Assembly (NCBI GenBank): GCA_020631045.1
Contig: JAHDHZ010000016.1
Coordinates: 1-47,750, forward strand
Length of the DNA: 47,750 nucleotides
Source of the DNA: Flavobacteriales bacterium
GTDB taxonomy: Bacteria > Bacteroidota > Bacteroidia > Flavobacteriales_G > JALEGO01
Direction: 5' to 3'
This document shows, piece after piece, positions 34,303 through 42,960 of this stretch. The notes under the pieces are model-generated. The model saw only the letters and a program-made list of their open reading frames with translations, was not told the origin of the DNA and ran no database searches. Each line of letters begins with the position of its first letter. Position 1 is the first letter of the stretch. The position numbers were made by a program, and so were the translations under genes.

Positions 34303-34580
34303 TAGTAAAGGGTTTCTATTTTAATAATTCTACAAATAGGGATAATCATGTTTTTTTTTAGTATTACTTGACTATCTGTAACACCCCAGATGGTTGTCTC
34401 TACAATTTTTTCTCCTTCGATGTCTTCGAAATAAATACGCACTTTATGGTGGTAATCATTGCCTAACATCATAGATTCTTTAAGTGCACTAGAACGCTGT
34501 TGAATCATTATCTTATCAATTAACACATCTTCTTTAGGGAAGTGTAGAAAATCAATGTATTCTTTTGGAAATGTTTGCAT
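34302..34580 (-). CDS. Small protein of unknown function, 92 residues
   Basis: No family is recognised. The C-terminal half looks like a small beta-barrel (KVRIYFEDIEGEKIVETTIW, GVTDSQVILKKNMIIPICRI). A Met-rich stretch precedes it (IMIQQRSSALKESMMLGNDY). It is the first gene of the ATP-grasp operon, directly downstream of the repeat region 34620-34753. Its stop overlaps the start of the 94-residue gene. Cytoplasmic location is expected. Confidence 0.65.
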   Translation of the reverse strand: MQTFPKEYIDFLHFPKEDVLIDKIMIQQRSSALKESMMLGNDYHHKVRIYFEDIEGEKIVETTIWGVTDSQVILKKNMIIPICRIIKIETLY

Positions 34581-34619
34581 CTTGTTAATCTTAAATACAA
34601 TATCAAAAATGAAGATTCT

Positions 34620-34753
34620 ATTCTGTAAGAATTAGGCTCTAATTCTGTAGATATTCTGTAGAAAAAAGGGCTTTGATCATCTCTAAAAAACCCGAATTGA
34701 GATTTTAGCAAGATGTATAGATTCTGAAGGATTACTAGACTGAATTCTGTAGA
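34620..34753. repeat. ATTCTGTAGA direct repeats, probable response-regulator binding sites
   Basis: Exact copies of ATTCTGTAGA lie at 34642-34651, 34653-34662 and 34744-34753. Near copies are ATTCTGTAAG at 34620 and ATTCTGAAGG at 34721; a weak one (ATTAGGCTCT) is at 34631. The first four start 11 bp apart, one helical turn. The 173-bp gap holding them separates the histidine kinase gene from the ATP-grasp operon. OmpR/PhoB regulators bind such head-to-tail repeats, and an OmpR-type regulator is encoded two genes upstream. No other gene is seen in this gap. Confidence 0.65.
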
Positions 34754-35590
34754 TCAGAAGTAGACTTCAAATATGTGCTTTTTGTCTATAAAAGCATATT
34801 TAAATGTGAAATCTAAGTGGTGTATGATTTTATTGACTATTGATAATCCTAAACCGATAGAGTGGCTCGAAGAAGATTTACTTTCAAATCGTTGGAAAAT
34901 AGAAGAGGGTAATATCTTTTGATGATTACTGTTGTTTGATATTTTAATTTTCTCTTTTGATAGCTCAATAAGAATAGCCCCATTTTTAATATTATGAAAT
35001 ACTGCATTTTTAATCAAATTCATAATTAAAATCTCGAGCAAATCTCCATTTGTTTTGAGAATTGTTTTTTCAAAAAGGAGTTTTCTAACTGTAATGTTTT
35101 TTTCTCTAATTTGAAATTCAAATAAATTTAAAACCTCATCAACAATCGAATTTATATTCACTTTTGAAATTTCATCATATACATCCCCATCAATTTTAGA
35201 AAGTAAAATAAGAGATTTATTCACTTTAGTAAGTTTTTGAACGTGCTGCATAATGCTTCCTACGATCTCAAAATCTTTTTCTTGAAGACTTTTTGACTGA
35301 AGTAAAAGTTCAATTTTCCCTGTAATTACTGAAATTGGAGTCAATAATTCATGACTAAAATTTTCAACATAACTTTGCTTTGACAACACCTGCTCAACCT
35401 TTTTATTAATGATTGTATAGGTTTGTTCAATGTGATTTCTAAGTGTGCTTTTGGCATTAAGCTGTTTTTTAAACTTATTAGAAGGATATTGGTCAATAAA
35501 AATTAAAAATCGTTGCCTAAATAATCTTACGTAAACACAAAGAGCACATGCTCCAAAAAGAACTCCAAGAAGAAAAATTAATATTCCCAT
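34754..35590 (-). CDS. Short membrane histidine kinase
   Basis: About 278 residues from the ATG at 35590; a GTG at 35602, overlapping the regulator stop by 8 bp, is an alternative. One N-terminal membrane helix (MGILIFLLGVLFGACALCVY) is followed directly by a helical linker. The H-box is VENFSHELLTPISVITGKIE. The N-box (LIMNLIKNAVFHN) and GLGLSIVNKIIHHL complete the ATPase domain. No periplasmic sensor domain is present, as in kinases that sense through another membrane protein or in the membrane itself. It pairs with the regulator encoded just upstream. Confidence 0.9.
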   Translation of the reverse strand: MGILIFLLGVLFGACALCVYVRLFRQRFLIFIDQYPSNKFKKQLNAKSTLRNHIEQTYTIINKKVEQVLSKQSYVENFSHELLTPISVITGKIELLLQSKSLQEKDFEIVGSIMQHVQKLTKVNKSLILLSKIDGDVYDEISKVNINSIVDEVLNLFEFQIREKNITVRKLLFEKTILKTNGDLLEILIMNLIKNAVFHNIKNGAILIELSKEKIKISNNSNHQKILPSSIFQRFESKSSSSHSIGLGLSIVNKIIHHLDFTFKYAFIDKKHIFEVYF

Positions 35591-35594
35591 TAAG

Positions 35595-36287
35595 CTATTC
35601 ACCTACCTCTTTTACTAGAAATTTATACCCAATGCCATACACTGTTTTTATATAGTCTTTACACCCTAGTGCTAACATTTTTTTTCTCAAATTTTTAAGC
35701 TGAGCATAGACGTGGTCAAAGGAAACTGAATAATCCATGTAATCTCCCCAAATATGCTGAGAAAGGGTTTGTTTTGTAACTACTTTATTTCTATTATTTA
35801 TAAGAAACAACAAAAGCTCGAACTCTTTTTTTGTAAGTGTCATCTCAGTATTTTGAATCAAAACATTTTGAGCGGCAATATCTATTTTAATTTCATTTAA
35901 CTTAATTGTATTTTTATTGTTAAATGTTTTTCTTCTGACAATTGATCGTATTCTTGCATTTAACTCTGCTAAATGAAAGGGTTTGGTTAAGTAATCATCA
36001 GCACCCAAATCAAGGCCATCAATTTTATCGTCTATTGAGCTGTTTGCAGATAGAATAATTACTCCACACTTCTCTTGCTTTTTATGGATTGTTTCTAAAA
36101 GCGCTAAACCACTTCCTCCTGGTAAATTAATATCAAGCAAAATACAATCAAAACTTGAGTCATTTATTTTTTCTAAAGCGCCTTTAAATGTTTTAGCTGT
36201 TTCACTAACATATCCAATTGGATCAAAATATGTTACCATATTTCGAATAAGCTCAACATCATCTTCAACTATTAAGAGTTTAATCAT
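35595..36287 (-). CDS. OmpR/PhoB-family response regulator
   Basis: A 230-residue regulator. The receiver domain has the acidic pair in LLIVEDDVELIRNM, the phosphorylated Asp52 in CILLDINLPGGSGLA, and the Lys in DDYLTKPFHLAELNARI. The winged-helix effector follows (MTLTKKEFELLLFLINNRNK, then HVYAQLKNLRKKMLA and KTVYGIGYKFLV). It is encoded immediately before its kinase. The ATTCTGTAGA repeats between the kinase and the ATP-grasp operon are its likely target. The gene starts 70 bp from tRNA-Gln. Confidence 0.93.
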   Translation of the reverse strand: MIKLLIVEDDVELIRNMVTYFDPIGYVSETAKTFKGALEKINDSSFDCILLDINLPGGSGLALLETIHKKQEKCGVIILSANSSIDDKIDGLDLGADDYLTKPFHLAELNARIRSIVRRKTFNNKNTIKLNEIKIDIAAQNVLIQNTEMTLTKKEFELLLFLINNRNKVVTKQTLSQHIWGDYMDYSVSFDHVYAQLKNLRKKMLALGCKDYIKTVYGIGYKFLVKEVGE

Positions 36288-36306
36288 TTATCTAGATAAA
36301 TACAAC

Positions 36307-36341
36307 AAAAAAAGCCGCAACACAATGTATTACGGCTTTTT
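36307..36341 (-). terminator. Hairpin terminator downstream of tRNA-Gln
   Basis: AAAAAGCCG pairs with CGGCTTTTT around a 15-base loop. On the minus strand it is followed by a run of T (GGCTTTTTTTG). It lies 16 bases beyond the 3' end of tRNA-Gln and upstream of the response regulator gene, separating the two transcripts. Confidence 0.7.
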
Positions 36342-36356
36342 ATAAAAATTTGTTGT

Positions 36357-36426
36357 TGCCCGGCAAGGATTCGAACCCTGACCAAAGGTACCAAAAACCC
36401 ATGTGCTACCATTACACCACCAGGCA
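36357..36426 (-). tRNA. tRNA-Gln (anticodon TTG)
   Basis: A cloverleaf can be drawn by eye: acceptor TGCCTGG with CCGGGCA, a D-arm GGTGTAATGGTAGCACA, anticodon loop TTTTGGT between GGT and ACC (anticodon TTG), and a T-arm CAGGG-TTCGAAT-CCTTG. The encoded 3' end has no CCA. The outer anticodon-stem pair is mismatched, yet the overall form is normal. It stands at the border of the two-component/ATP-grasp cluster. Confidence 0.9.
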
Positions 36427-36552
36427 ATCAGACACAAAATTAAACATTTTAAGAAATTGATCGTGATTTTAAAGTAAAAAATTATTGTGAACCTACTTGT
36501 TTTTAAAAGAGCATGCTTCAAATATCATAGAACTCTTGTATATTTATGATAC

Positions 36553-39500
36553 TTGAAAAAGTATTTATTCAATATCATATTTTTACTAGGTTCTGGTCAC
36601 TTGTTAATTGCTCAATTTTACAACGGAACCTCTTCAATGACTTACGGCAAAAACCGCATACAGACCGAAGAGTATTTTTGGGAGTTTAAAAAGTATGATA
36701 GATACAGTATTTATTTCTATGAGGGTGGAGCGCAACTCTCAGATTATGCCGCCCAAGTATGCAGAGAGACAATTGATGAATTTGCAGCTAAGTTTCCGAA
36801 TACAGAGATCAACTCTACTGAGTTTAATGTGCTGGTTTACAACAAGCTTGAAGATTTTAGAAAAACCAATATCGGACTGAATCAACAAAATGCTCAGATA
36901 GGTGGAGTGGTTAAAATTAGTGGCAATAATATTTTTGTCTACTTTAATGGAAATCACAATGATTTTAAAGAAAACATTCGCGCTTCTATTGCTCAGATTT
37001 TAGTGCACAAAATGTTGTTCGGAAGCAGTTGGATTGAAGTAGTAAAAAACAACGCTTTAATTCACATTCCAGATTGGTATGCACAAGGATTGGTCGGCTA
37101 TTTTGCACATGACTATCAGTACTATCAATTTAAGATTCAAGACGCCATTCAATTCGATCGATTTAAAAAATTTAATCGTCTAAGTGATCGCGAAAAACAG
37201 GTGTTTGGATATGCTTTTTGGTATTACTTATCTGTTGTTTATGGTGAAAATCTATTTGAAAACATTTTGTATATATCAAGGGTCAACAGAAGTGTTGAGG
37301 CAGGATTTTTAACTGTTTTAGGACTCTCCTTCAAGCAAATTAAAAAAGAAATGGTTCTTTTCTATCAACAGGAGTATCGTTCTGATGAAAAACAAAACTT
37401 AAAAAATGATGCAAAGAATATGGTAGTCAAAACTAAAAAGGGTAGAACCTACCATAACATTTCTCTTTCAAACAATGGTCGATTTTTAGCTTACAGCGAG
37501 AACAATAAAGGCAAAACAAAAGTCTTTATGTATGATCTCAACGAGAAAAAAAGAACCCTAGTTTTCAAACAAGGCCATAAACTTGAACGCATTGAAAATG
37601 ATTTTTACCCCTTGCTGAAATGGCATCCTTCTTCAAAAATGCTCTCTGTTATTACAGAAAATCAGGGACAAGTCTACATTAATTATTATTTCACTGACAA
37701 GCAAAAACCTCAACAAAAACCTCTTTTTGAAGTTGAAAAAGTAACTAGTTTTAATTTTTCAAAAGATGGTAAAAAAATTGTGTTTTCAGCCGTTAAAAAT
37801 GGTGTTTCAGATATTTACATCTATAAAATAATATCAAACACCCAACAAAACATCACCCAAGATTTTGCCGATGATATTGATCCTATGTTTTTTGATGATC
37901 AGACCATCATATATGCTTCTAATCGAAATGCAGACACCCTAAATATGGGATATGACATTACTGAATTACAAGATCAGTTTGATTTGTTTCAAATTCAACT
38001 CACAGAAAAAAATAAAGCAAAATCTATTCGAAATATTTCTAAAACTCCCCTCACTTCAGAAATCAAACCCAAATTCTACGATGCTGATCGTTTTGCATAC
38101 TTGTCAAAAAATACAAACTCCATCGAAAAAAAACTTGCTCATCAAGACAGCGCAATCTCTCACATCGACACTACCATTCATTACCGCTATTTTCTCAATT
38201 CAAAAACTCTTGAATACGATCAGCATCTCACAGACTTTGATTATACCAAAAACAATTCAAAAGGTGCAAATATATTCTATGAAAACGGAAGAGAACAAAT
38301 TACTTTGTTTACAAAGACAGACAGTTTAGCCCCCAGACAAAAAAGCAATCAACCCATTGAAAAAACCCTTTTAAATGCACGATCAAAACAAATACAAGCC
38401 AAAAAACTAAACATCACTTATGATACTTTAATCATCAAAAACCTTTTTGAAATTAATACTGATAATTATCAAATTGGTCAATACCAAAACACCTCACCCT
38501 CTTCCCTTAAAGACCCCTCAAAAATCACAAACCCATCCACCCAAAAAACATCAGAAAATCAGGAATCAATTATTCAAAATCTCATTGTAAAACCCAGAAA
38601 ATACAACATCAATTTTACAGGCAATGAAATCACCTCAAGCTTTGATTTTAATTTTGCCGACCAACTCTACCAACCTTTCAACGGCGGGCCGTACATTCAA
38701 CCCTCAATGGGATTGGTTTTAAAAATGAGCGCCATTGATTTGTTTGAAGATTACAAATTAGAAGGCGGAATTCGTTATGCTCTTGGCAATGATGTAACTG
38801 AATTTTTCTTACACATTGAAGATGTTTCAAAACGTCTAGACAAACGCTATTCTTTTGAGCGACAAGTCACTCAAATCAATGGTAATTTCACTTCTCAAAA
38901 AAACATCACTACTGTTTTAAAAGCTAAGTTCTCTTATCCGTTTTCAGAAGTAAGTTCTGTGCGCCTCACCCCACTTTTAAGACAAGATAGAACCATTTTA
39001 CTGTCCACTGATCCGCTCACTGCAGAGGCCAAAGATCAATTTGATCATTGGGCGGGTTTAAAACTTGAGTATGTTTTTGATAACAATCTTTACAGGGGCT
39101 TGAATCTATATGAAGGATTTAAAGCGAAACTCTTTGCTGAACACTATCGCATCATTGATGATTTAAACACAGACTTTTATGTTGTGGGTACCGATATCAG
39201 ACATGGTTTAAAGATTCATAGAAATCTAATTTGGTTCAATCGTTTTTCTGCTTCAAGCTCTTTTGGAACAAGAAAACTCGTGCATTATCTTGGTGCTGTT
39301 GAACAATGGGCAAAGCTTTCTGAAGGACCGACCTTTAATTTTGACACACCTATTGCGCAAGATCAAGGATATTATTTTCAGACGATTGTTCCGCCATTGA
39401 GAGGGTTTTTACAAAACGCTCGAAACGGAAATAGCTTTGCGTTGCTCAACTCAGAACTAAGGTTTCCGATTGTAGACTACTTGGTTTCAAATCCTGTAAA

Positions 39501-39789
39501 ATCTGAATTTTTTGCTCACTTACAACTCACCGGATTCTTTGATTTAGGCACTGCCTGGAACGGACCTTCTCCTTACTCTGAAGAAAACGCTTTTAACACA
39601 CAAACCATTACTGATGGAAATATTTCTATTACTTTAAAAAATCAGATTGACCCCTTAGCTGCCGGAACAGGATTTGGGCTTAGAACCAAACTCTTAGGGT
39701 ATTTCGTGAAATTAGATCGTGCTTGGGGTATTGAAAACGGAGATTTTAAATCACCTGTATGGTATTTTTCAATTGAAACCGACTTTTAA
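36553..39789 (+). CDS. Outer-membrane protein: inactive peptidase-like domain, PD40 propeller and C-terminal barrel
   Basis: A 1078-residue protein with a TTG start and a signal peptide (KKYLFNIIFLLGSGHLLIAQ). Residues about 60-270 resemble MA-clan gluzincin peptidases (IAQILVHKMLFG, then IPDWYAQGLVGYFAHDY). The HExxH motif reads HKMLF and the third-ligand Glu is Gln, so it is not an active peptidase. Residues about 290-560 are TolB-like PD40 repeats (SNNGRFLAYSENNKGKTKVF, SKDGKKIVFSAVKNGVSDIY). The last about 350 residues look like a surface-antigen/Omp85-type barrel, ending FKSPVWYFSIETDF. It may handle outer-membrane protein or lipid traffic; this is inference. It abuts the M20 gene. Confidence 0.8.
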   Translation: MKKYLFNIIFLLGSGHLLIAQFYNGTSSMTYGKNRIQTEEYFWEFKKYDRYSIYFYEGGAQLSDYAAQVCRETIDEFAAKFPNTEINSTEFNVLVYNKLEDFRKTNIGLNQQNAQIGGVVKISGNNIFVYFNGNHNDFKENIRASIAQILVHKMLFGSSWIEVVKNNALIHIPDWYAQGLVGYFAHDYQYYQFKIQDAIQFDRFKKFNRLSDREKQVFGYAFWYYLSVVYGENLFENILYISRVNRSVEAGFLTVLGLSFKQIKKEMVLFYQQEYRSDEKQNLKNDAKNMVVKTKKGRTYHNISLSNNGRFLAYSENNKGKTKVFMYDLNEKKRTLVFKQGHKLERIENDFYPLLKWHPSSKMLSVITENQGQVYINYYFTDKQKPQQKPLFEVEKVTSFNFSKDGKKIVFSAVKNGVSDIYIYKIISNTQQNITQDFADDIDPMFFDDQTIIYASNRNADTLNMGYDITELQDQFDLFQIQLTEKNKAKSIRNISKTPLTSEIKPKFYDADRFAYLSKNTNSIEKKLAHQDSAISHIDTTIHYRYFLNSKTLEYDQHLTDFDYTKNNSKGANIFYENGREQITLFTKTDSLAPRQKSNQPIEKTLLNARSKQIQAKKLNITYDTLIIKNLFEINTDNYQIGQYQNTSPSSLKDPSKITNPSTQKTSENQESIIQNLIVKPRKYNINFTGNEITSSFDFNFADQLYQPFNGGPYIQPSMGLVLKMSAIDLFEDYKLEGGIRYALGNDVTEFFLHIEDVSKRLDKRYSFERQVTQINGNFTSQKNITTVLKAKFSYPFSEVSSVRLTPLLRQDRTILLSTDPLTAEAKDQFDHWAGLKLEYVFDNNLYRGLNLYEGFKAKLFAEHYRIIDDLNTDFYVVGTDIRHGLKIHRNLIWFNRFSASSSFGTRKLVHYLGAVEQWAKLSEGPTFNFDTPIAQDQGYYFQTIVPPLRGFLQNARNGNSFALLNSELRFPIVDYLVSNPVKSEFFAHLQLTGFFDLGTAWNGPSPYSEENAFNTQTITDGNISITLKNQIDPLAAGTGFGLRTKLLGYFVKLDRAWGIENGDFKSPVWYFSIETDF

Positions 39790-40965
39790 ATGCTTCAGAA
39801 GATTAAAAGCATAGCGCAAAAGTACAAAGATCAAGTGCAGGTAATTAGAGCACATCTGCACCAATATCCAGAACTATCGTTTCAAGAACACAATACCTCA
39901 AACTACATCAAAAACATACTTCAAGAGCGCGGCATTGAATTTGAATCAATCGCTGATACAGGTATTGTAGCAACGATTAATGGAAAGTCTCCCCAAGCTA
40001 TCGGACTAAGAGCTGAACTTGATGCTTTGCCCATCCAAGAAGAAAATAATACTTCATATACCTCTAAAAACAAAGGGGTGATGCATGCCTGTGGGCATGA
40101 TGTGCATATGGCAAGCCTACTGGGCACTACTTTTATTTTAAACGAACTAAAAGAGGCATTGCCCTTTACTATTAAGGTATTGTTTCAACCTGGTGAAGAG
40201 AAATTACCTGGCGGAGCAAGCATTGTACTTAAAGAAGGGTTTATTGAAAAACATCAAATCAAAAAAATGATTGCCCAGCATGTTGCCCCTTCACTACCAG
40301 TAGGTCAGGTTGGATTTAAATCTGGCATGTATATGGCCTCTTGCGATGAACTTTACCTCACTGTTACAGGAAAAGGAGGGCATGCCGCTTTAAAAGAAAC
40401 TTACAACAATCCTTTGTTGATTGCCAGTGATTTTTTGTTGCAAGCAGAACAAGTTATTAATAATTGCACTGACTTGCCTTGCCCTTCTGTGTTGAGTTTT
40501 GGTAAGATTAATTCGGTTGGAGGAGCTACCAATGTGATCCCTGATCAGGTAAAACTCTTAGGTACCTTTAGAACATTTGATGAAGGGTTTAGAGCTCAAA
40601 CCCACAAAAAACTCGCTGAACTCTCTGATCAATTGGCTGAAAAGCACAAGGCAACCCTTGATTTAGAGATTAAAAAAGGCTACCCATTTTTAAAAAACGA
40701 TCAAGACTTTACTGAACAATGTAAAAGTGCTGCCACTGAATTTCTCGGGTCTGATCAAATCATAGATTTGCCTTTGCGCATGACTTCTGAAGATTTTGCT
40801 TATTTCTCTCAAAAAGTACCCGTTTGTTTTTACCGTTTAGGGGTAAGAAACGAGCTAAAAAATATCACTTCAATGGTGCATACACCAACCTTTGATGTTG
40901 ATCAAGATGTATTTGACCATGCCAGCGGATTAATGGCTTATATTACTTTAAATTTACCACTATGA
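39790..40965 (+). CDS. M20-family amidohydrolase (hippurate/IAA-amino-acid hydrolase type)
   Basis: The protein has 391 residues and starts at the base after the previous stop. Metal-binding motifs are MHACGHDVHMASLLGT, the Glu pair in FQPGEEKLPGGAS, and His in QHVAPSLPVG. MTSEDFAYFSQKVP carries the C-terminal ligand region. The dimerisation domain is inserted in the middle (GGHAALKETYNNPLLIASDF). Members split N-acyl amino acids such as hippurate. It overlaps the following lipoprotein gene by ATGA. No signal peptide, so cytoplasmic. Confidence 0.93.
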   Translation: MLQKIKSIAQKYKDQVQVIRAHLHQYPELSFQEHNTSNYIKNILQERGIEFESIADTGIVATINGKSPQAIGLRAELDALPIQEENNTSYTSKNKGVMHACGHDVHMASLLGTTFILNELKEALPFTIKVLFQPGEEKLPGGASIVLKEGFIEKHQIKKMIAQHVAPSLPVGQVGFKSGMYMASCDELYLTVTGKGGHAALKETYNNPLLIASDFLLQAEQVINNCTDLPCPSVLSFGKINSVGGATNVIPDQVKLLGTFRTFDEGFRAQTHKKLAELSDQLAEKHKATLDLEIKKGYPFLKNDQDFTEQCKSAATEFLGSDQIIDLPLRMTSEDFAYFSQKVPVCFYRLGVRNELKNITSMVHTPTFDVDQDVFDHASGLMAYITLNLPL

Positions 40966-41495
40966 AGAAATTTATTTTTGCCCTTTTTGTATGTACTTTA
41001 TATTACTCGTGCTCTAAAAAAGAAGGTTGTACTGACCCATCAGCCACAAACTATGATCAGCAGGCTGAAAAATCTTGCGCTGATTGTTGTACTTTTTCAA
41101 TGGCTCCTTCATTAAAAGAGCAGCGAGAAGCCCTTTTAACAAACACTCCCAAATGGTATTGGAGAGCCTCTACACTACTGTCATACAGTTGTCAAACCGA
41201 TCAACTCACAGATAGCAGCACCAATAACATTTCAAATTCCCAGAGCTATATGGTTTTCAATCAAGACCAAACAGGCAATTTTAACAATGTAGTGGTGAAC
41301 ACCCCTTTTACATGGTCACTTTCTGAAACAGGAACAGTTTTAACCAGAGTATATACAAGCAATAATGATACAAGCTTTTATGATATAAACATGCTAAACG
41401 ACACAATACTTTCTATTACTGCCTCTTCTTCTTGGTGTGCTCAATTTGGAGAATATTATGTTCAAACAGAAGTGCTAAAAACAGATACTTTGTAA
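40962..41495 (+). CDS. Lipoprotein with Cys-rich GCTD motif
   Basis: A 177-residue putative lipoprotein: the signal peptide ends FVCTLYYSC, with the lipidated Cys at 17. The mature part starts KKEGCTDPSATNYDQQAEKS and CADCC, a motif common in Bacteroidota surface proteins and possibly metal-binding. The remainder is beta-rich and lipocalin-like in length (YMVFNQDQTGNFNNVVVNTP, FTWSLSETGTVLTRVYT). It is co-transcribed with the M20 gene. The function is unknown. Confidence 0.78.
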   Translation: MKKFIFALFVCTLYYSCSKKEGCTDPSATNYDQQAEKSCADCCTFSMAPSLKEQREALLTNTPKWYWRASTLLSYSCQTDQLTDSSTNNISNSQSYMVFNQDQTGNFNNVVVNTPFTWSLSETGTVLTRVYTSNNDTSFYDINMLNDTILSITASSSWCAQFGEYYVQTEVLKTDTL

Positions 41496-41496
41496 T

Positions 41497-42960
41497 TTAA
41501 TCTATCAAGAGTACTTTTTGACTATCTCCCTGTGTTTGAAAAACATATAGTCCAGCAGAAAAGGCTGTCATATCAACCCAAAGATCTTTTACTCCTGAAA
41601 AGCTTTGATTGAATACCAGTTTTCCTTCACTTGAAAATGCGTTAAGCCCATTTTTAGCACCTAACACTTGTACTTTTTTATCAGAAAAAGGCAATACTTT
41701 AAAAACATTGTTATTGAACAACACATTACTGGTAATGGTCTGAATAAAAAACTCTACAGTATCAACTGCATAACTCAAATTTGGCGATTGCGCCCATAAA
41801 ATAGCACTTTGAATGCCAGTTTGAGTAAAGGTGTGGATGGGGTTTTCAGTTGTAGAGGTAGTTGCATCACTAAATTGCCAATAGTAATTAATTGCTCCTT
41901 GGGTATTGTTTTGAAAGCTTACTGTTGAGGCATCAATCGTATATGTAACTTCAATGTTAGGCTCATGTTGAGCATAGTAAAAATCAAGGGTTTTATTGAC
42001 TACAGTATCCCAATATACATTGGGCCCGAATAAAAAATTTCCATTTAATCCACCATAAAATTCATGATCTCCTCCATCAACAAAATACGTTTCATGGTGA
42101 ATCTCTAAATTATTTAATCTTTGTGAAATTAGTTGACTGCCATAGGTGTTAGGAAATGGAGCCACATCTGCAAAAGGGCCGTCATAATCAAATGGCACAA
42201 TAAAATCACTGGTGCCATGCATTAAGTATAAAGGCGTTTGATCAGCATTTTGAATAAAATTAGTGTCTAATAAACTGCCCCACAAAGCAATAACTGCATT
42301 GGCTTGAGACTCAAAACTAATATAAGCACCTGTATCTAAAGGACCTAAATAAGGAACTGTTTGAAACAAATAAGTATACTCTTGAATTTCATCAGGAAAC
42401 TCTAAAGGGTCATCCATATACAAATTGTGCAAAATGGCCAACGCACCAGCACTCGAACCCAAAACATAAACCTGAGAAGCATCAACCTTATACACATCCG
42501 CATGGGCCCTAAAGTATCGAATGGCCGCCCGCAGATCTTGTACGCTCCGATACATTGCCCTTAGTGAACTTTTAGAATCTGCTAAATTGATGCCCAATCT
42601 ATATTCAATACTCACCGCCACATACCCCTTTGAAGCAAATGAATCACAGAACATTTGCATATCTTCATTTTCTTTACTGCCTATGATAAACCCTCCGCCA
42701 TGAACGCAGATAATTAAAGGCCTTAAATCATGTGTATCACCTTGTGGGGTATACAAATCAAACGTTAAGTCTTTTGGGTCAATGTCTGCCTCGCTGGGGT
42801 TTAATCCACCCACATCCATCGTTTGGCTTGCATAAATAATATCTTTTACCACTTCAACTGAGTAGTTAGAAGCTTTGTATCGGGTATTTACTATATTATT
42901 TTGACTTTGAATAGAAACTACAAAACAAGAGATAATCAAAAACAACCCTGCCCGTTTCAT
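41497..42960 (-). CDS. Secreted alpha/beta hydrolase (esterase/lipase) with PKD-like domain and T9SS tail
   Basis: A 487-residue protein with a signal peptide (KRAGLFLIISCFVVSIQS). The hydrolase domain has the oxyanion motif ICVHGGGFIIGS, the nucleophile in YVLGSSAGALAI, a downstream His in VDGGDHEFYGG and an Asp region GTSDFIVPFDYD. This is the hormone-sensitive-lipase/carboxylesterase type. A PKD-like segment follows (YYWQFSDATTSTTENPIHTF) and the end (FSAGLYVFQTQGDSQKVLLI) resembles a type IX sorting signal. It overlaps the paaZ stop by ATGA. Release or surface display is inferred. Confidence 0.88.
   Translation of the reverse strand: MKRAGLFLIISCFVVSIQSQNNIVNTRYKASNYSVEVVKDIIYASQTMDVGGLNPSEADIDPKDLTFDLYTPQGDTHDLRPLIICVHGGGFIIGSKENEDMQMFCDSFASKGYVAVSIEYRLGINLADSKSSLRAMYRSVQDLRAAIRYFRAHADVYKVDASQVYVLGSSAGALAILHNLYMDDPLEFPDEIQEYTYLFQTVPYLGPLDTGAYISFESQANAVIALWGSLLDTNFIQNADQTPLYLMHGTSDFIVPFDYDGPFADVAPFPNTYGSQLISQRLNNLEIHHETYFVDGGDHEFYGGLNGNFLFGPNVYWDTVVNKTLDFYYAQHEPNIEVTYTIDASTVSFQNNTQGAINYYWQFSDATTSTTENPIHTFTQTGIQSAILWAQSPNLSYAVDTVEFFIQTITSNVLFNNNVFKVLPFSDKKVQVLGAKNGLNAFSSEGKLVFNQSFSGVKDLWVDMTAFSAGLYVFQTQGDSQKVLLID

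Noticed and set aside
29282-36430. Integrase, transposase or attachment repeats at the borders of the ATP-grasp cluster
   Set aside because: None was found by reading both borders, so no mobile element is annotated despite the tRNA and the gene fragment.
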